From Azonexus sp. (GTDB lineage Bacteria; Pseudomonadota; Gammaproteobacteria; Burkholderiales; Rhodocyclaceae), in assembly GCA_017983615.1 (NCBI GenBank), contig JAGOBB010000021.1, positions 1-37,242 of the forward strand: a DNA stretch of 37,242 bases, read 5' to 3'. Under the pieces are notes generated by a model, which saw only the letters and a list, made by a program, of their open reading frames with translations, made no database searches and was not told where the DNA came from. Positions within the stretch are counted from its first letter, which is position 1; the number at the start of each line of letters is the position of its first letter. Below are positions 7,469 to 14,907 of the stretch, in pieces. The position numbers and the translations under genes were made by a program.

Positions 7469-8821
7469 TCAGCGAATGGGAAATTGTACCGCGACTATTA
7501 GGCCGTTAGTTATATCTGATGTGTCAAGTTTGAACTGGGCGCCATGCAGTTCGGCGATGCGCGCGACGATCGCCAGCCCGAGGCCGCTGCCCGGCTGGTT
7601 TCCTTGATCCAGTCGATGAAAGCGGCGAAGTACCAGTTCGCGGGCCGCGGGTGGAATGCCCGGGCCGCTGTCGCTGACGGTGAACAGGCAGCCGGTTTCG
7701 TTGCGCGAGACCGCGACGCGGACCAATCCACCCTGCGGGGTGTAGCGGACCGCATTGTCGACCAGGTTGCGGATCAGCATGCGTAGCCAGTCAGCCTGGC
7801 CGGTGACGACGCAGGCAGGCCCGGCGTTCAGGTCGAAATCGAGATTCCGGGCCAGGATCTGTGGCCCAAGATCGGCGCAGACGGATTCGGCGAGTAGCCC
7901 GAGGTCGACGGGCTGCGGATCGGGCAAGCCGGATTCGGGGTCAAGGCGGGCCAGTTGCAGCATCTGGTCGACCAGATGGGAGGCCCGGGTAAGGCCGCTT
8001 TGCAGTTGATCGAGCGAGCGGTCGCGCTCCGCGGCATCGCGGGCGCGGAGGGCAACCTGGACCTGCGCCAGTAGCGCGGCCAGGGGCGTGCGCAGTTCGT
8101 GGGCGGCGTCGGCTGTGAATCGGCGTTCGGCTTCCAGCGTGCGCTCCACCCGTAGAAACAGGCCATTCAGGGCATCGAGCAGTGGCTTGATTTCGGCTGG
8201 AGCGGTCGCCGGGCATACCGCTTGCAGTTGTTGCGGATCGCGGCTGGCAATCTGGCGGGCCATGCCATCGAGTGAGGCAAAGCCTTTTCGTGTGACCAGC
8301 CATACCCAAAGCCCGATGATGGGCAGACCGAACAGCGCGGGCAACAGCAGGCGCCAGGCGATCTGGCCGATCAGTTCGTCGCGGACGTGATGACTCTCGC
8401 TGACTTGAACCTGCAGGCTGCGATCATCGTTCCACTGGCTGAAATGCCGCCAGCGTCCTTCGCCATCCGGTGTTTCCGAGAAGCCGTCGGCGGCAGTGAT
8501 CGGACCGTCCGGCGCGTTGTTCGATCGCATCAGCAGGCTGCCGTCGGCGTGCCAGATCTGGAAACGCAGGCGGCGCTGATACTTGTGCATGGCCTCGCCA
8601 AAATCGTCGATTTCGCCGCCATCGTTGCCCTCGTGGGCCTCGTGGCTGGCAATGGCGAGCAGGGTCTGACCAGCCTGGGCCAGTTGGGCGTCGAACAATT
8701 CATCGACTTCGTGGTGAGCGTCGAGGTAGCTGAAAACCATGGTGACCAGCCAGGCCACGGCGACGCCGCCGAGCAGCAGGCTGAGCAGGCGGCGACGTAG
8801 CGAGAACCAGACGGTGTTCAT
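7469..8821 (-). CDS. Sensor histidine kinase (QseC/PmrB-like)
   Basis: The inner-membrane kinase partner of the response regulator encoded just upstream. Of 450 aa, the first hydrophobic segment is at about 12-32 and the second at about 155-176. They enclose a periplasmic sensor region of about 120 residues with several His and acidic residues (HEVDELFDAQ, HEAHEGNDGGE). A HAMP-like linker follows, then the phosphoacceptor H241 in ADAAHELRTPLAAL, the N-box NLVDNAVRYT near 352, and G-boxes DSGPGIP (384) and GSGLGLAIV (411). The start overlaps the regulator's stop (ATGA), showing tight co-translation. The signal is unknown; His-rich patches make a metal ligand possible but unproven. Confidence 0.92.
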   Translation of the reverse strand: MNTVWFSLRRRLLSLLLGGVAVAWLVTMVFSYLDAHHEVDELFDAQLAQAGQTLLAIASHEAHEGNDGGEIDDFGEAMHKYQRRLRFQIWHADGSLLMRSNNAPDGPITAADGFSETPDGEGRWRHFSQWNDDRSLQVQVSESHHVRDELIGQIAWRLLLPALFGLPIIGLWVWLVTRKGFASLDGMARQIASRDPQQLQAVCPATAPAEIKPLLDALNGLFLRVERTLEAERRFTADAAHELRTPLAALLAQVQVALRARDAAERDRSLDQLQSGLTRASHLVDQMLQLARLDPESGLPDPQPVDLGLLAESVCADLGPQILARNLDFDLNAGPACVVTGQADWLRMLIRNLVDNAVRYTPQGGLVRVAVSRNETGCLFTVSDSGPGIPPAARELVLRRFHRLDQGNQPGSGLGLAIVARIAELHGAQFKLDTSDITNGLIVAVQFPIR

Positions 8822-9474
8822 TTGCCGATCGTGTAGCCGACCCCGCGCAGGGTGCGGATCAGGTCGCTACCTAGCTTTTTGCGCAGGTGGTGGATATGGA
8901 CTTCGAGGGCGTTGCTGTCCGGTTCGTCGCGCCAGCCGTAGACCGACTGTTCGAGCTGGGTGCGGGTCAGTACGCGGCCAGCGTTTTCGAGCAGCATCTG
9001 GAGCAGCGAGAATTCCCGGCTGGACAGTTCGACGGCTTGTCCGGCAAGGGTGACTTGATGTGCTGCAGGGTCGACCGACAGGTCGCCATGGACGAGCAGC
9101 GGTGCCGCTCGTCCGGCGCTGCGCCGCGTCAGCGCGCGGATGCGCGCGGTCAGTTCGTCGAGGTCGATCGGCTTCACAAGGTAATCGTCGGCGCCAGCAT
9201 CGAGGCCAGATACCTTGTCGCCGGTGGCATCACGGGCGGTCAGAATCAGGATGGGCACGGCTTGGCCGCGGCTACGGGCGCGAACCAGAACTTCCATGCC
9301 CGAAAGACGCGGCAGGCCGAGATCGAGGACGACAAAATCGAAGGTCTCGGTCTGCAGCGCCTGGTCGGCTGAATGGCCGTCGCGCAGCCAGTCGACCGCG
9401 AACCCGGCCTGACGCAGGCCGACGGTCAGGCCGTCGCCGAGTTCGGGATCGTCTTCGACTAGGAGGATGCGCAT
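8818..9474 (-). CDS. OmpR-type response regulator (QseB/PmrA-like)
   Basis: A 218-aa two-component regulator. The receiver domain begins MRILLVEDD and has the phosphoacceptor D51 in VVLDLGLP and the conserved K in DDYLVKPID. The C-terminal winged helix ends with the family motif RTLRGVGYTIGK. The start is set at 9474, because the upstream extension reads through the cytochrome b gene in another frame. Thirteen bases separate it from the cytochrome b stop. PmrA/QseB regulators bind TTAAG-type half-sites spaced 11 bp apart, and such an array lies upstream of this operon (11250-11288) and of the efflux operon (21305-21321). Autoregulation and control of efflux are therefore likely inferences. 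Confidence 0.93.
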   Translation of the reverse strand: MRILLVEDDPELGDGLTVGLRQAGFAVDWLRDGHSADQALQTETFDFVVLDLGLPRLSGMEVLVRARSRGQAVPILILTARDATGDKVSGLDAGADDYLVKPIDLDELTARIRALTRRSAGRAAPLLVHGDLSVDPAAHQVTLAGQAVELSSREFSLLQMLLENAGRVLTRTQLEQSVYGWRDEPDSNALEVHIHHLRKKLGSDLIRTLRGVGYTIGK

Positions 9475-9487
9475 GGCGTCGATTCTA

Positions 9488-10093
9488 TCAGCTTGCGAGC
9501 CACCAGCTGGCGGTTGCGACCCAGGCCAGCAGGACGAGGGCGGCCAGTGGTCGGGCCGACGGAATGGCTTCGTCCGGTGCGCCGAGCTTGTGGCCGGTGA
9601 ACATGGCGCGGACCATGTTCTCGCCGTGCAGGATGCTGCCGGAAATGACGCCGGCGACGTGCACAATGACGACAGTCAGCATCGTGGCCGCCAGGGCTTC
9701 ATGAAACTCGGCCAGCCAGTCGTCACCGAGTTCGTTGTAGGCCGACCAGCCGGAGAGGCCGCTCAGGATGCCGAGGCTGAGCAGGGCAACGATAGCCCAG
9801 CCGCCGGCCGGGTTGTGGCCAGTGTGGTGGGCTGGTTGTAGATCAAGCATGCCTTCCAGATAACCGGCGACAGCGCGCGGGCCGCGGACGAAATCGACGA
9901 AGCGGGCGTAGCGGGAACCGATGAATCCCCAGGGGAGGCGGAAGGCCGCGACGGCGACGACGACCCCGCCGGACACCGCATGAACCAGCCGCCAGCTTTC
10001 GCTGTCTGCGGTCAGCCAGGCGACGATGAAGCCGCCGACCATCAACCAGTGGCCGAGGCGCACCGGCCAGTCCCAGACAAGAATTTTTTTCAT
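9488..10093 (-). CDS. Cytochrome b561-type membrane protein of the SHP/DHC operon
   Basis: A cytochrome b of about 201 aa with several membrane helices. Likely haem-ligating histidines include those in WDWPVRLGHW, LVHAVSG, EFHEALAA and VVIVHVAG. In other bacteria this type is encoded next to SHP and DHC and is thought to pass electrons from the quinone pool to DHC and then to SHP. The start is set at ATG 10093-10091, immediately after the arm of the 240-bp foldback element. An in-frame ATG two codons earlier lies inside the arm. The ribosome site (GAGG) lies within the element arm, so translation may depend on opening that stem. Confidence 0.88.
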   Translation of the reverse strand: MKKILVWDWPVRLGHWLMVGGFIVAWLTADSESWRLVHAVSGGVVVAVAAFRLPWGFIGSRYARFVDFVRGPRAVAGYLEGMLDLQPAHHTGHNPAGGWAIVALLSLGILSGLSGWSAYNELGDDWLAEFHEALAATMLTVVIVHVAGVISGSILHGENMVRAMFTGHKLGAPDEAIPSARPLAALVLLAWVATASWWLAS

Positions 10094-10333
10094 GATCATT
10101 GAAACCTCAGTTGGACGCGGCTGATGGTGCGTTTGGGCGGGATGGCCGGCGCGAAGCGACGACGCGGCAGGCTCGCGCCTGCAAGGAGGAGCGACAAAGC
10201 CGGACGCCCGAGCAGACGTGCCAGCGGCCGCGTAGCGCTGTCACCCTATGGGTGATTGAATCGAAGGCACAAAGGCCAGGATTCAGGCGGCTAGCCAGAG
10301 ATGGATAAGCGGTCAACTGAGGTTTCAATGATC
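10094..10333. mobile_element. 240-bp foldback element A between DHC and cytochrome b
   Basis: Left arm 10094-10113 and right arm 10314-10333 are exact inverted repeats of 20 bp (GATCATTGAAACCTCAGTTG and its complement). Inside are a 54-bp core (10148-10201), a 6-bp hairpin with TCGC loop (10167-10182), an inner imperfect stem, and a separate hairpin TCACCC-TAT-GGGTGA (10241-10255). The core is 51/54 identical to that of element B (19952-20191), which is also exactly 240 bp. The element begins 1 nt after the DHC stop codon and ends against the ATG of cytochrome b. No protein is encoded: the core is read in different frames in the two copies. Mobility is inferred from the two copies only. Confidence 0.85.
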
Positions 10334-10334
10334 T

Positions 10335-10796
10335 CTACTCCCGCAGTTCCGGAATGGCGATGTCGTGTTCTCCGTAGTTGCCGCTGGCCGCACCGCGATG
10401 GCAGGCCTCGCAGTTGGCGGCCGACTTGACGCGCGGATCGCGCCAGAACTTGGCAGGTACTTCGCGGTGCTTGCGCACGAAACGCTGGGTCTCGGTGATG
10501 CGCGGCGGGTTGCCGGCGCTGCCCAGGCGGCCAGCATTGCCGGCATAACGCTCAAGGAACGCGGTGATTTCCTGCCTTTTTTGGGGGGTGACCGTAGCAT
10601 CGCTGCCGAAATGCTTGTCCAGGCCGGCCATGATTCGCCGCCAGTCGTCGGCGGCCAGCAAGGCGGGCTGGTAGGCGATGTGGCAGCTACTGCACTCGGC
10701 CTTGAAGCTGGCCGGTGCATTGGCCGGCATCGGCAGACGGTCGGCCAGGGCGGGCATGCTCAGGCCGAGCAGGGCAATCAGGGTGATGGTTTTCAT
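10335..10796 (-). CDS. DHC, dihaem cytochrome c
   Basis: A periplasmic electron carrier of 153 aa with a signal peptide (MKTITLIALLGLSMPALA) and two haem motifs, CSSCH at 35-39 and CEACH at 129-133. This matches the dihaem cytochrome c that partners SHP in purple bacteria and Shewanella. It lies one base after the SHP stop. A dispersed repeat (10571-10601) is read in frame as DATVTPQKRQE around residues 66-76, in the linker between haem domains. The stop codon is followed by element A. Confidence 0.9.
   Translation of the reverse strand: MKTITLIALLGLSMPALADRLPMPANAPASFKAECSSCHIAYQPALLAADDWRRIMAGLDKHFGSDATVTPQKRQEITAFLERYAGNAGRLGSAGNPPRITETQRFVRKHREVPAKFWRDPRVKSAANCEACHRGAASGNYGEHDIAIPELRE
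10571..10601 (-). repeat. Dispersed repeat, copy 3 (inside DHC)
   Basis: On the minus strand it reads GATGCTACGGTC, a C-run, AAAAAA and GGCAGG. The GCTACGGTC core is exact while the 3' part is more diverged than in other copies. It is in frame in the DHC gene. Confidence 0.7.
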
Positions 10797-10797
10797 G

Positions 10798-11202
10798 TTA
10801 GCGAACCTCGCTCATGTAGGTGACGAAATCGGCCTTCTCGGCCGGCGTGCAGGCGCGGCCAAGGACTTCCTTGCAGTTGCGGCCGAACCATTTTTCGACT
10901 TTGGCCGGATCGGTGAAACGTTCGGGATTGGCGGCGACGGCGATCGGCCGGATGCTCTTGCCGGTCACCGCATGCTGGCCGGCGTTGGCGGGGTTGTCGG
11001 TGTGGCAGCTGGTGCAGGCCGGCATCTTGTCGTTGATGGCGAAGCGCTGGCGGAACAGCGTTTCACCCCGTTTTGCGGCGGGCGCGAAGCCGGCTTGCAG
11101 GGCGACGGCTTCGGTCGCATAGGCCTGGCGGATCTGCTGCGGGGTTTCGGCGTGGCAGGCCAGGCTGGCGAGCAGCAGGCCGAGGATGGGGAGTGCTCTC
11201 AT
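10798..11202 (-). CDS. SHP-type monohaem cytochrome c (DUF1924)
   Basis: Homologue of sphaeroides haem protein, a high-spin, oxygen-binding cytochrome c. The 134-aa precursor has a signal peptide (residues 1-18), a single haem motif CTSCH at 63-67, and two later cysteines (C110, C118) that could form the disulfide known in SHP. The segment AANPERFTD at about 90-98 is close to where SHP has its labile Asn haem ligand. The start at 11202 is chosen because AAGGAG lies 7 nt upstream; an upstream ATG (11226) lacks this. It is the first gene of the operon SHP-DHC-cytochrome b-regulator-kinase. Confidence 0.88.
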   Translation of the reverse strand: MRALPILGLLLASLACHAETPQQIRQAYATEAVALQAGFAPAAKRGETLFRQRFAINDKMPACTSCHTDNPANAGQHAVTGKSIRPIAVAANPERFTDPAKVEKWFGRNCKEVLGRACTPAEKADFVTYMSEVR

Positions 11203-11233
11203 CGTCGTTCTCCTTGGGTTGTCCATGGAGAGC

Positions 11234-11288
11234 AGTGTAGGGAGCGAGTCTTAAAGCGGTCTTAGGCGAAGCTTAAGCCGGGATTAAC
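11234..11288 (-). promoter_or_regulatory. Promoter and QseB/PmrA-type box array of the SHP operon
   Basis: Four half-sites spaced exactly 11 bp lie on the minus strand: GTTAAT (11283-11288), CTTAAG (11272-11277), CCTAAG (11261-11266) and TTTAAG (11250-11255). Each pair is separated by 5 bp. Ten bp after the last comes TACACT (11234-11239), a plausible -10 element. This is the pattern bound by PmrA/QseB regulators, one of which is encoded four genes downstream. The same box-N10-TACACT layout occurs before czcB. Confidence 0.78.
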
Positions 11289-11340
11289 ACGGTGGCTTGG
11301 CTGGCTGCAAATCGAGCGGCTGCGTCGGGCACGTAAATGA

Positions 11341-11377
11341 AAAAGGGAGCCGGAATGTGCATTCCGTGCTCCCTTTT
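11341..11377. terminator. Bidirectional hairpin terminator
   Basis: AAAAGGGAGC pairs with GCTCCCTTTT, and the inner part CGGAATG pairs with CATTCCG, giving a long stem flanked by A- and T-runs. It lies just after the stop of the 68-aa gene (minus) and between it and the SHP promoter. Confidence 0.85.
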
Positions 11378-11400
11378 ACGGCAATCTAATCAGTTCGGTG

Positions 11401-11607
11401 CTATCTGCCCATGTGCTGGAGAACCGTGTGCAGACGTTCGGCGGCATAGGCCGCTTCCGGGTCGTTTTCCGTCAGTTTCAGGACATCTGCCCAGTTGATG
11501 TAGCGATCAAGTCGAACAAGGGCATTGGCGCTGACCGAATCCAGGTTGACCGCTAAAGCGATGGCATCCCCGCTGCCGTCGAGCTTGTACTCAAACAAAC
11601 CTTGCAT
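11401..11607 (-). CDS. Hypothetical protein, 68 aa
   Basis: A small acidic soluble protein of unknown family (MQGLFEYKLDGSGDAIALAV at the start, ending LHTVLQHMGR). A good ribosome site GGAGAA lies 5 nt before the ATG, and a strong terminator follows 24 bp after the stop, so it looks like a real single-gene transcription unit. No motif, signal peptide or membrane segment is visible. The 139 bp upstream should hold its promoter, but I cannot point to one confidently. Confidence 0.7.
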   Translation of the reverse strand: MQGLFEYKLDGSGDAIALAVNLDSVSANALVRLDRYINWADVLKLTENDPEAAYAAERLHTVLQHMGR

Positions 11608-11746
11608 GTTTCTTCTCCAGATTGTCGTTGGTTAGGCGCAGCCAGTTTATAGATCAGGCCGCGCAATTGAAATGCCGATTCGTCTGCCGGGCAATGTTTT
11701 TTCCTGCATTTTCGTGCTTTGCCTGCTGTCACAACGAGCGATGCGT

Positions 11747-12472
11747 TCAGGCAAACCGGAAAACATGGCTTTCGGGCGCCAATTCGCGCTGCCAGACGGT
11801 CAGGTCGGGCGGCTTCAGCCAGAGGGTCCAGCTGTGCTGAACGTTGCGGAAGGCTTCATCGACACCCCTGAATACCTGCGGCGTCAGGACGGCGAGACAG
11901 TTGCCCCCGGGGTGGCGGACGGACTGGTAGCGGATCAGTTCGACGCCGGCCTTGCGGGCCTCACCGGCGAGGTGCTGGGTGGCCGTGTAATCGGCCGGAT
12001 CGGTCCACCGGGCGCGGTCGGCGACAAGCGGGGGTAGCGTGAGGTCGAGGGCGCGCGGGGTGGTGCCGTGGAATTCGAACAAGGTGATCGGGATCGATGC
12101 TTCGCGGCCAGCCAGGCCCTCGCTGTCCAGCCAGAAGCGCAGGCGCCAGTAGCCGCACTCGGCGCAGGCGGTCTTTTCGTCGTCGGCGCCGTAAAAGACG
12201 CCGGGGTCGGTGCGCGCCCGAAAGCGCGAACCGGCTGGTGGCTTCGGCCAGTAGCGGAAGGGTGTCGCCAACAGCCAGTGCAGGCCCCGGGCATCGCGGG
12301 GCAGGACGGGCTTGGCTTCCTCAAGAATGTTTTCGAGCAGAGACTGGTCGCCGAGGTCGCCATGAACCAGCGTCATCGTCGCCACCCGGTGCTGCGCCTC
12401 GACAGCCCGCCAGCCCTTGCCCAGCCAAGGCCGGGCTTCAGACGCGAGCGCGGTGGGCGTCCAGGTATTCAC
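11747..12472 (-). CDS. RES-domain toxin
   Basis: RES toxins of RES/Xre (MbcT-like) systems deplete NAD+. The 241-aa protein carries the family signature: RARTDPGVFYGADDEKTACAEC gives the conserved Arg and Tyr, with the Glu in CAECGYWRLRFW, and the later RYQSVRHPGG with N-C-LAVL is the typical C-terminal part. At 241 aa it has an N-terminal extension compared with the shortest family members. The start used is GTG at 12472, which overlaps the antitoxin gene by 35 bp; a later start is possible. Antitoxin-first order and overlap fit type II operons. Confidence 0.85.
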   Translation of the reverse strand: MNTWTPTALASEARPWLGKGWRAVEAQHRVATMTLVHGDLGDQSLLENILEEAKPVLPRDARGLHWLLATPFRYWPKPPAGSRFRARTDPGVFYGADDEKTACAECGYWRLRFWLDSEGLAGREASIPITLFEFHGTTPRALDLTLPPLVADRARWTDPADYTATQHLAGEARKAGVELIRYQSVRHPGGNCLAVLTPQVFRGVDEAFRNVQHSWTLWLKPPDLTVWQRELAPESHVFRFA

Positions 12473-12821
12473 AGACGTGCAGCAGGCCGTCGACGCGTTT
12501 GACCACGTCCAGCGGATGGCGGTTGTCGAAAGCCTGGTTGGCGGATTTGAGCCAGCTACGGGCTAGGTCGTCGTTGCCGCCGACCAGCGAGGAAACCGAA
12601 CGGTAGAGACGCACGAAATGGGCCGACAGCTCCCAGGTCTTGCTGCCTTCGGGGATGAAATACTTGCCGTTAAGCAGCCGCGAGGCCGAGGGCTGGCTGG
12701 TGCCGATGATCGCGTTCAGGTCGCTGGAACCCAGACCAAGGCGCCGGGCTGCTTCGATCACCGCGGTGGACAGCACGCGGGAGCGGTCGGAGCGGGGAAG
12801 GGCTTGCGGGGCAGTGGACAT
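12438..12821 (-). CDS. Xre/MbcA/ParS-family antitoxin (DUF2384)
   Basis: The 127-aa partner of the RES toxin. It has an N-terminal helix-turn-helix-like region (VIEAARRLGLGSSDLNAIIG, then PSASRLLNGKYF) and the C-terminal DUF2384 region (VGGNDDLARSWLKSANQAF, HPLDVVKRVDGLLHVCEYL). The C-terminus normally plugs the toxin active site. The gene precedes and overlaps the toxin gene. An AT-rich 20-bp palindrome 26 bp upstream of the start is the likely autoregulatory operator. Confidence 0.88.
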   Translation of the reverse strand: MSTAPQALPRSDRSRVLSTAVIEAARRLGLGSSDLNAIIGTSQPSASRLLNGKYFIPEGSKTWELSAHFVRLYRSVSSLVGGNDDLARSWLKSANQAFDNRHPLDVVKRVDGLLHVCEYLDAHRARV

Positions 12822-12846
12822 GATGGGTGTCGGCTGATGGAGTTGT

Positions 12847-12866
12847 ATTTATTCTATAGAATAAAT
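12847..12866. promoter_or_regulatory. Palindromic operator of the RES/Xre operon
   Basis: ATTTATTCTATAGAATAAAT is a perfect 20-bp palindrome in a GC-rich genome, 26 bp upstream of the antitoxin ATG. It overlaps the AT-rich stretch that must contain the promoter. Binding by the Xre antitoxin is inferred from position and symmetry. Confidence 0.75.
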
Positions 12867-12949
12867 TATCGATTTCAATGTTTATTTGAATGAGCGATCA
12901 TGCCGGGCGGTAAATCGTTCAGCCGATTGGGCGGCGTAGAATCCGCGAC

Positions 12950-13162
12950 ATGAAACTACCAATTCTCATTTTTATCGCCCTTGCCGGATGTTCTTCATGG
13001 CATTGGGAAAAGCGCGGCGCGCTCGACGGCGATTACGCCAGCGACGAGAATTTCTGCAAGCAGCAGGTCTATTCCGGCACCGACGGCGTGGTCACCAACG
13101 CGACCGTGCGCAACATGCACGCCTGCCTGATGGCAAAAGGCTGGCAGAAAGTAAGGAACTGA
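12950..13162 (+). CDS. Small lipoprotein, 70 aa
   Basis: The N-terminus MKLPILIFIALAGCSSW is a short type II signal peptide with lipobox LAGC, Cys14 being the lipidated residue. The Ser at +2 favours the outer membrane. The remaining 55 residues have two cysteines (NFCKQQ and MHACLMAKGW), which could form a disulfide; FCKQQ and ACLMAKGW are common features of small enterobacterial-type lipoproteins. It is divergent from the toxin-antitoxin pair and convergent with the next gene. Confidence 0.78.
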   Translation: MKLPILIFIALAGCSSWHWEKRGALDGDYASDENFCKQQVYSGTDGVVTNATVRNMHACLMAKGWQKVRN

Positions 13163-13182
13163 CCCCGCCAGCGGGCGGCCAT

Positions 13183-13749
13183 TTACTCGATGGTCAGGCT
13201 GCTAATCCAGCGCGAGTTGGGCGTGATCTCCGAGCGCTCACCCGGGCCGTAGGGCGGGATGGTGGTGTCGGCCGGCGGGGCGCCAATCATGACGAGATCG
13301 ACGGCCTGCGGGGTGCCGATGATCCCCTTGTCGGTGATCTCCATCCGGTAGTACAGCCCATTCCAGAGCTTGGCGCCGAAATCCTTGGGCGCCTTGTAGA
13401 GGAAGAGCAACGAGTGTTCCAGCCAGCGCAGGTCGCCCCGATTGATGGTGCCCGGGTTGGGGTAGGGATAGGGCACGTGGCACTGAATTTCCTCGCCCTC
13501 CAGACATTTGAATTCCTTCATCGACAGGAAGAAATCCTTCATCTTGGCGTGGTCAAGATGCAGGGTGAAGGTGGTCGCGTCGCCCTTCGGCTTGAACTCG
13601 ACGCTGCCGAGCGGAATGGTTTGCCCGTCCCGGGTGTGCAGCTTGATCTGCTTGCTGCCGGCCAGGTCCCAGGCCGAAGCGCTCAGCGGCAAGGCCATGG
13701 CGAGAAGAGCGGCAGAGAGGCCTGCGAATTGGCGCAGATACAGGTTCAT
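13183..13749 (-). CDS. Exported hypothetical protein, 188 aa
   Basis: I do not recognise the family. Residues 1-26 are a clear Sec signal peptide ending LSASAWD. The mature part seems to be mainly beta-strand (GSKQIKLHTRDGQTIPLGSVEF, GDATTFTLHLDHAKMKDFF) with two cysteines around EFKCLEGEEIQCHVPYPYPN that may be disulfide-bonded. The start at 13749 follows AAAGAGAC and begins the signal peptide; a longer open frame upstream is non-coding. It lies 131 bp downstream of the 143-aa gene on the same strand, so it may be a separate unit. Confidence 0.75.
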   Translation of the reverse strand: MNLYLRQFAGLSAALLAMALPLSASAWDLAGSKQIKLHTRDGQTIPLGSVEFKPKGDATTFTLHLDHAKMKDFFLSMKEFKCLEGEEIQCHVPYPYPNPGTINRGDLRWLEHSLLFLYKAPKDFGAKLWNGLYYRMEITDKGIIGTPQAVDLVMIGAPPADTTIPPYGPGERSEITPNSRWISSLTIE

Positions 13750-13880
13750 GGCTTTGTCTCTTTCTGACGAGTGCGTCTGGCTATCATACGTTTGGACGGC
13801 CGATCTTGCTGGCGATCTGGCAGTTTGACAAGGCCGCCCGGCATTGGTTGGCGTCCTGTCGAATTTTTCGATGGCGCAGT

Positions 13881-14312
13881 TCAGCGCAGTGCGGAGAGGG
13901 CATGCAGGGTTTCCTGGCGCATAGCTTCGATTGACCGGCTCATGGTCTTGTTGGCCTCCTCGCTGGATTCCAGGCGGCCGACTTCGGTACTCCATTGGGT
14001 GCGCAGGGCCTGTGCGCCAGCCTCAACCTTCGGCGCGGTGAGATGGGCGAGGTCGCCGATGAAGATGACGCGGGTCCAGCCGGCGATGGCGTCGCCCTTT
14101 TGATGATCGTCGCTGTAGGTCAGGTGGTCGACCAGCAGTTGCAGGGTCGCCAGTTCCTGCAACAGAGCGAATCCGGCGGCGCGCTGGTTGCGGTTCTGCT
14201 CCGTCGCGTCGTTGCGCCAGGTGTTGTACGACAGGCTGGCCAAAGCGATCAGCAGGCTGATGATGGCCAGCAGATTGGCTTGCAGCAGTTTGCGGAAACC
14301 GGTGGCGGTCAT
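13881..14312 (-). CDS. Membrane-anchored hypothetical protein, 143 aa
   Basis: Unknown family. One N-terminal membrane helix (about residues 11-29, LLAIISLLIALASLSY) is followed by a largely helical charged domain that probably lies in the periplasm (NDATEQNRNQRAAGFALLQELATLQLL). No cysteines or metal motif are seen. It starts 14 bp after the DoxX stop and so is likely the third gene of the HvfA-like/DoxX operon. The start at 14312 is the only ATG that begins just before the membrane helix. Confidence 0.65.
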   Translation of the reverse strand: MTATGFRKLLQANLLAIISLLIALASLSYNTWRNDATEQNRNQRAAGFALLQELATLQLLVDHLTYSDDHQKGDAIAGWTRVIFIGDLAHLTAPKVEAGAQALRTQWSTEVGRLESSEEANKTMSRSIEAMRQETLHALSALR

Positions 14313-14326
14313 GATGATTTCGCGCC

Positions 14327-14827
14327 TTACAGCACCTTGCGGCGCAGGAGATGATCGACCGACAGCTTGCCGGGGCCGAGCAGGATCAGCGGCAGCAGCA
14401 TGCCGATGAACAGCATGGGCAGCTTGAAGTTGCCGAAACCGTTGTCGGTGAAGCCGTAGCCCATCAGCAGTTCGCCGTAGCTCGACCACATGTCGGGCCA
14501 ATGCACGGCGGCAATGGCGACGACGGTCAGGATCAGCAGCGAGACCGAGAAGAAGCGGGTGCCCAGTCCGATGACCAGCGCGATGCCGCCAAGCAACTCG
14601 AACCAGGTGGACATCTGCCAGCTGATTTCGGGCGGCACCAGGTTGAACGGGAAGGGAAAGCGGTCCTGGATGTCGGCAAACCAGTTGCTGCCATTGAATT
14701 TTTCGAGGCCGGATTCGAAGAAATCCCAGCCGAGCAGCAGGCGCAGGCTGAGCATGCCGAGCCAGAGTCCTAGCAGGTCGAGGCTGGAGAAGGTGTGGGT
14801 GAGCGTGCGGTGGAGGGTGTTATTCAT
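14327..14827 (-). CDS. DoxX-family membrane protein (HvfX-like)
   Basis: A 166-aa inner-membrane protein with four predicted helices: [61 protein letters not shown], and [18 protein letters not shown] near the end. The [15 protein letters not shown] segment is typical of DoxX. DoxX proteins accompany HvfA-type Cys-rich precursors in hvfABCX-type loci. Here it follows the HvfA-like gene but is separated from it by a hairpin and a run of ten C (14853-14897). The start at 14827 is set by homology to the cytoplasmic N-terminus. Confidence 0.82.
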   Translation of the reverse strand: MNNTLHRTLTHTFSSLDLLGLWLGMLSLRLLLGWDFFESGLEKFNGSNWFADIQDRFPFPFNLVPPEISWQMSTWFELLGGIALVIGLGTRFFSVSLLILTVVAIAAVHWPDMWSSYGELLMGYGFTDNGFGNFKLPMLFIGMLLPLILLGPGKLSVDHLLRRKVL

Positions 14828-14852
14828 TTTCTGGCTCCGGGTATGAGGTGTC

Positions 14853-14862
14853 GGGGGGGGGG
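14853..14862. repeat. G10/C10 homopolymer upstream of the DoxX gene
   Basis: Ten consecutive G on the plus strand (C on the transcribed sense) lie 26-35 nt before the DoxX ATG and just after a strong hairpin. Tracts of this length can change by slippage. Here it would alter leader length or transcription, not a reading frame. Confidence 0.8.
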
Positions 14863-14868
14863 CGTGCC

Positions 14869-14897
14869 GCTTTCCGGGCGACAGACGCCCGGAAAGC
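14869..14897 (-). terminator. Strong hairpin between HvfA-like and DoxX genes
   Basis: GCTTTCCGGGCG and CGCCCGGAAAGC pair perfectly over 12 bp with a 5-nt loop, beginning 11 bp after the HvfA-like stop. There is no U-run after it in the direction of transcription. It may therefore act as an mRNA stabiliser or partial attenuator that raises the precursor level relative to DoxX. Confidence 0.7.
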
Positions 14898-14907
14898 ATT
14901 CGCTGGA

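Noticed and set aside
13475-13495. TGGCAC considered as a sigma-54 -24 element
   Set aside because: No GC at the -12 position with correct spacing, and it lies inside a gene.
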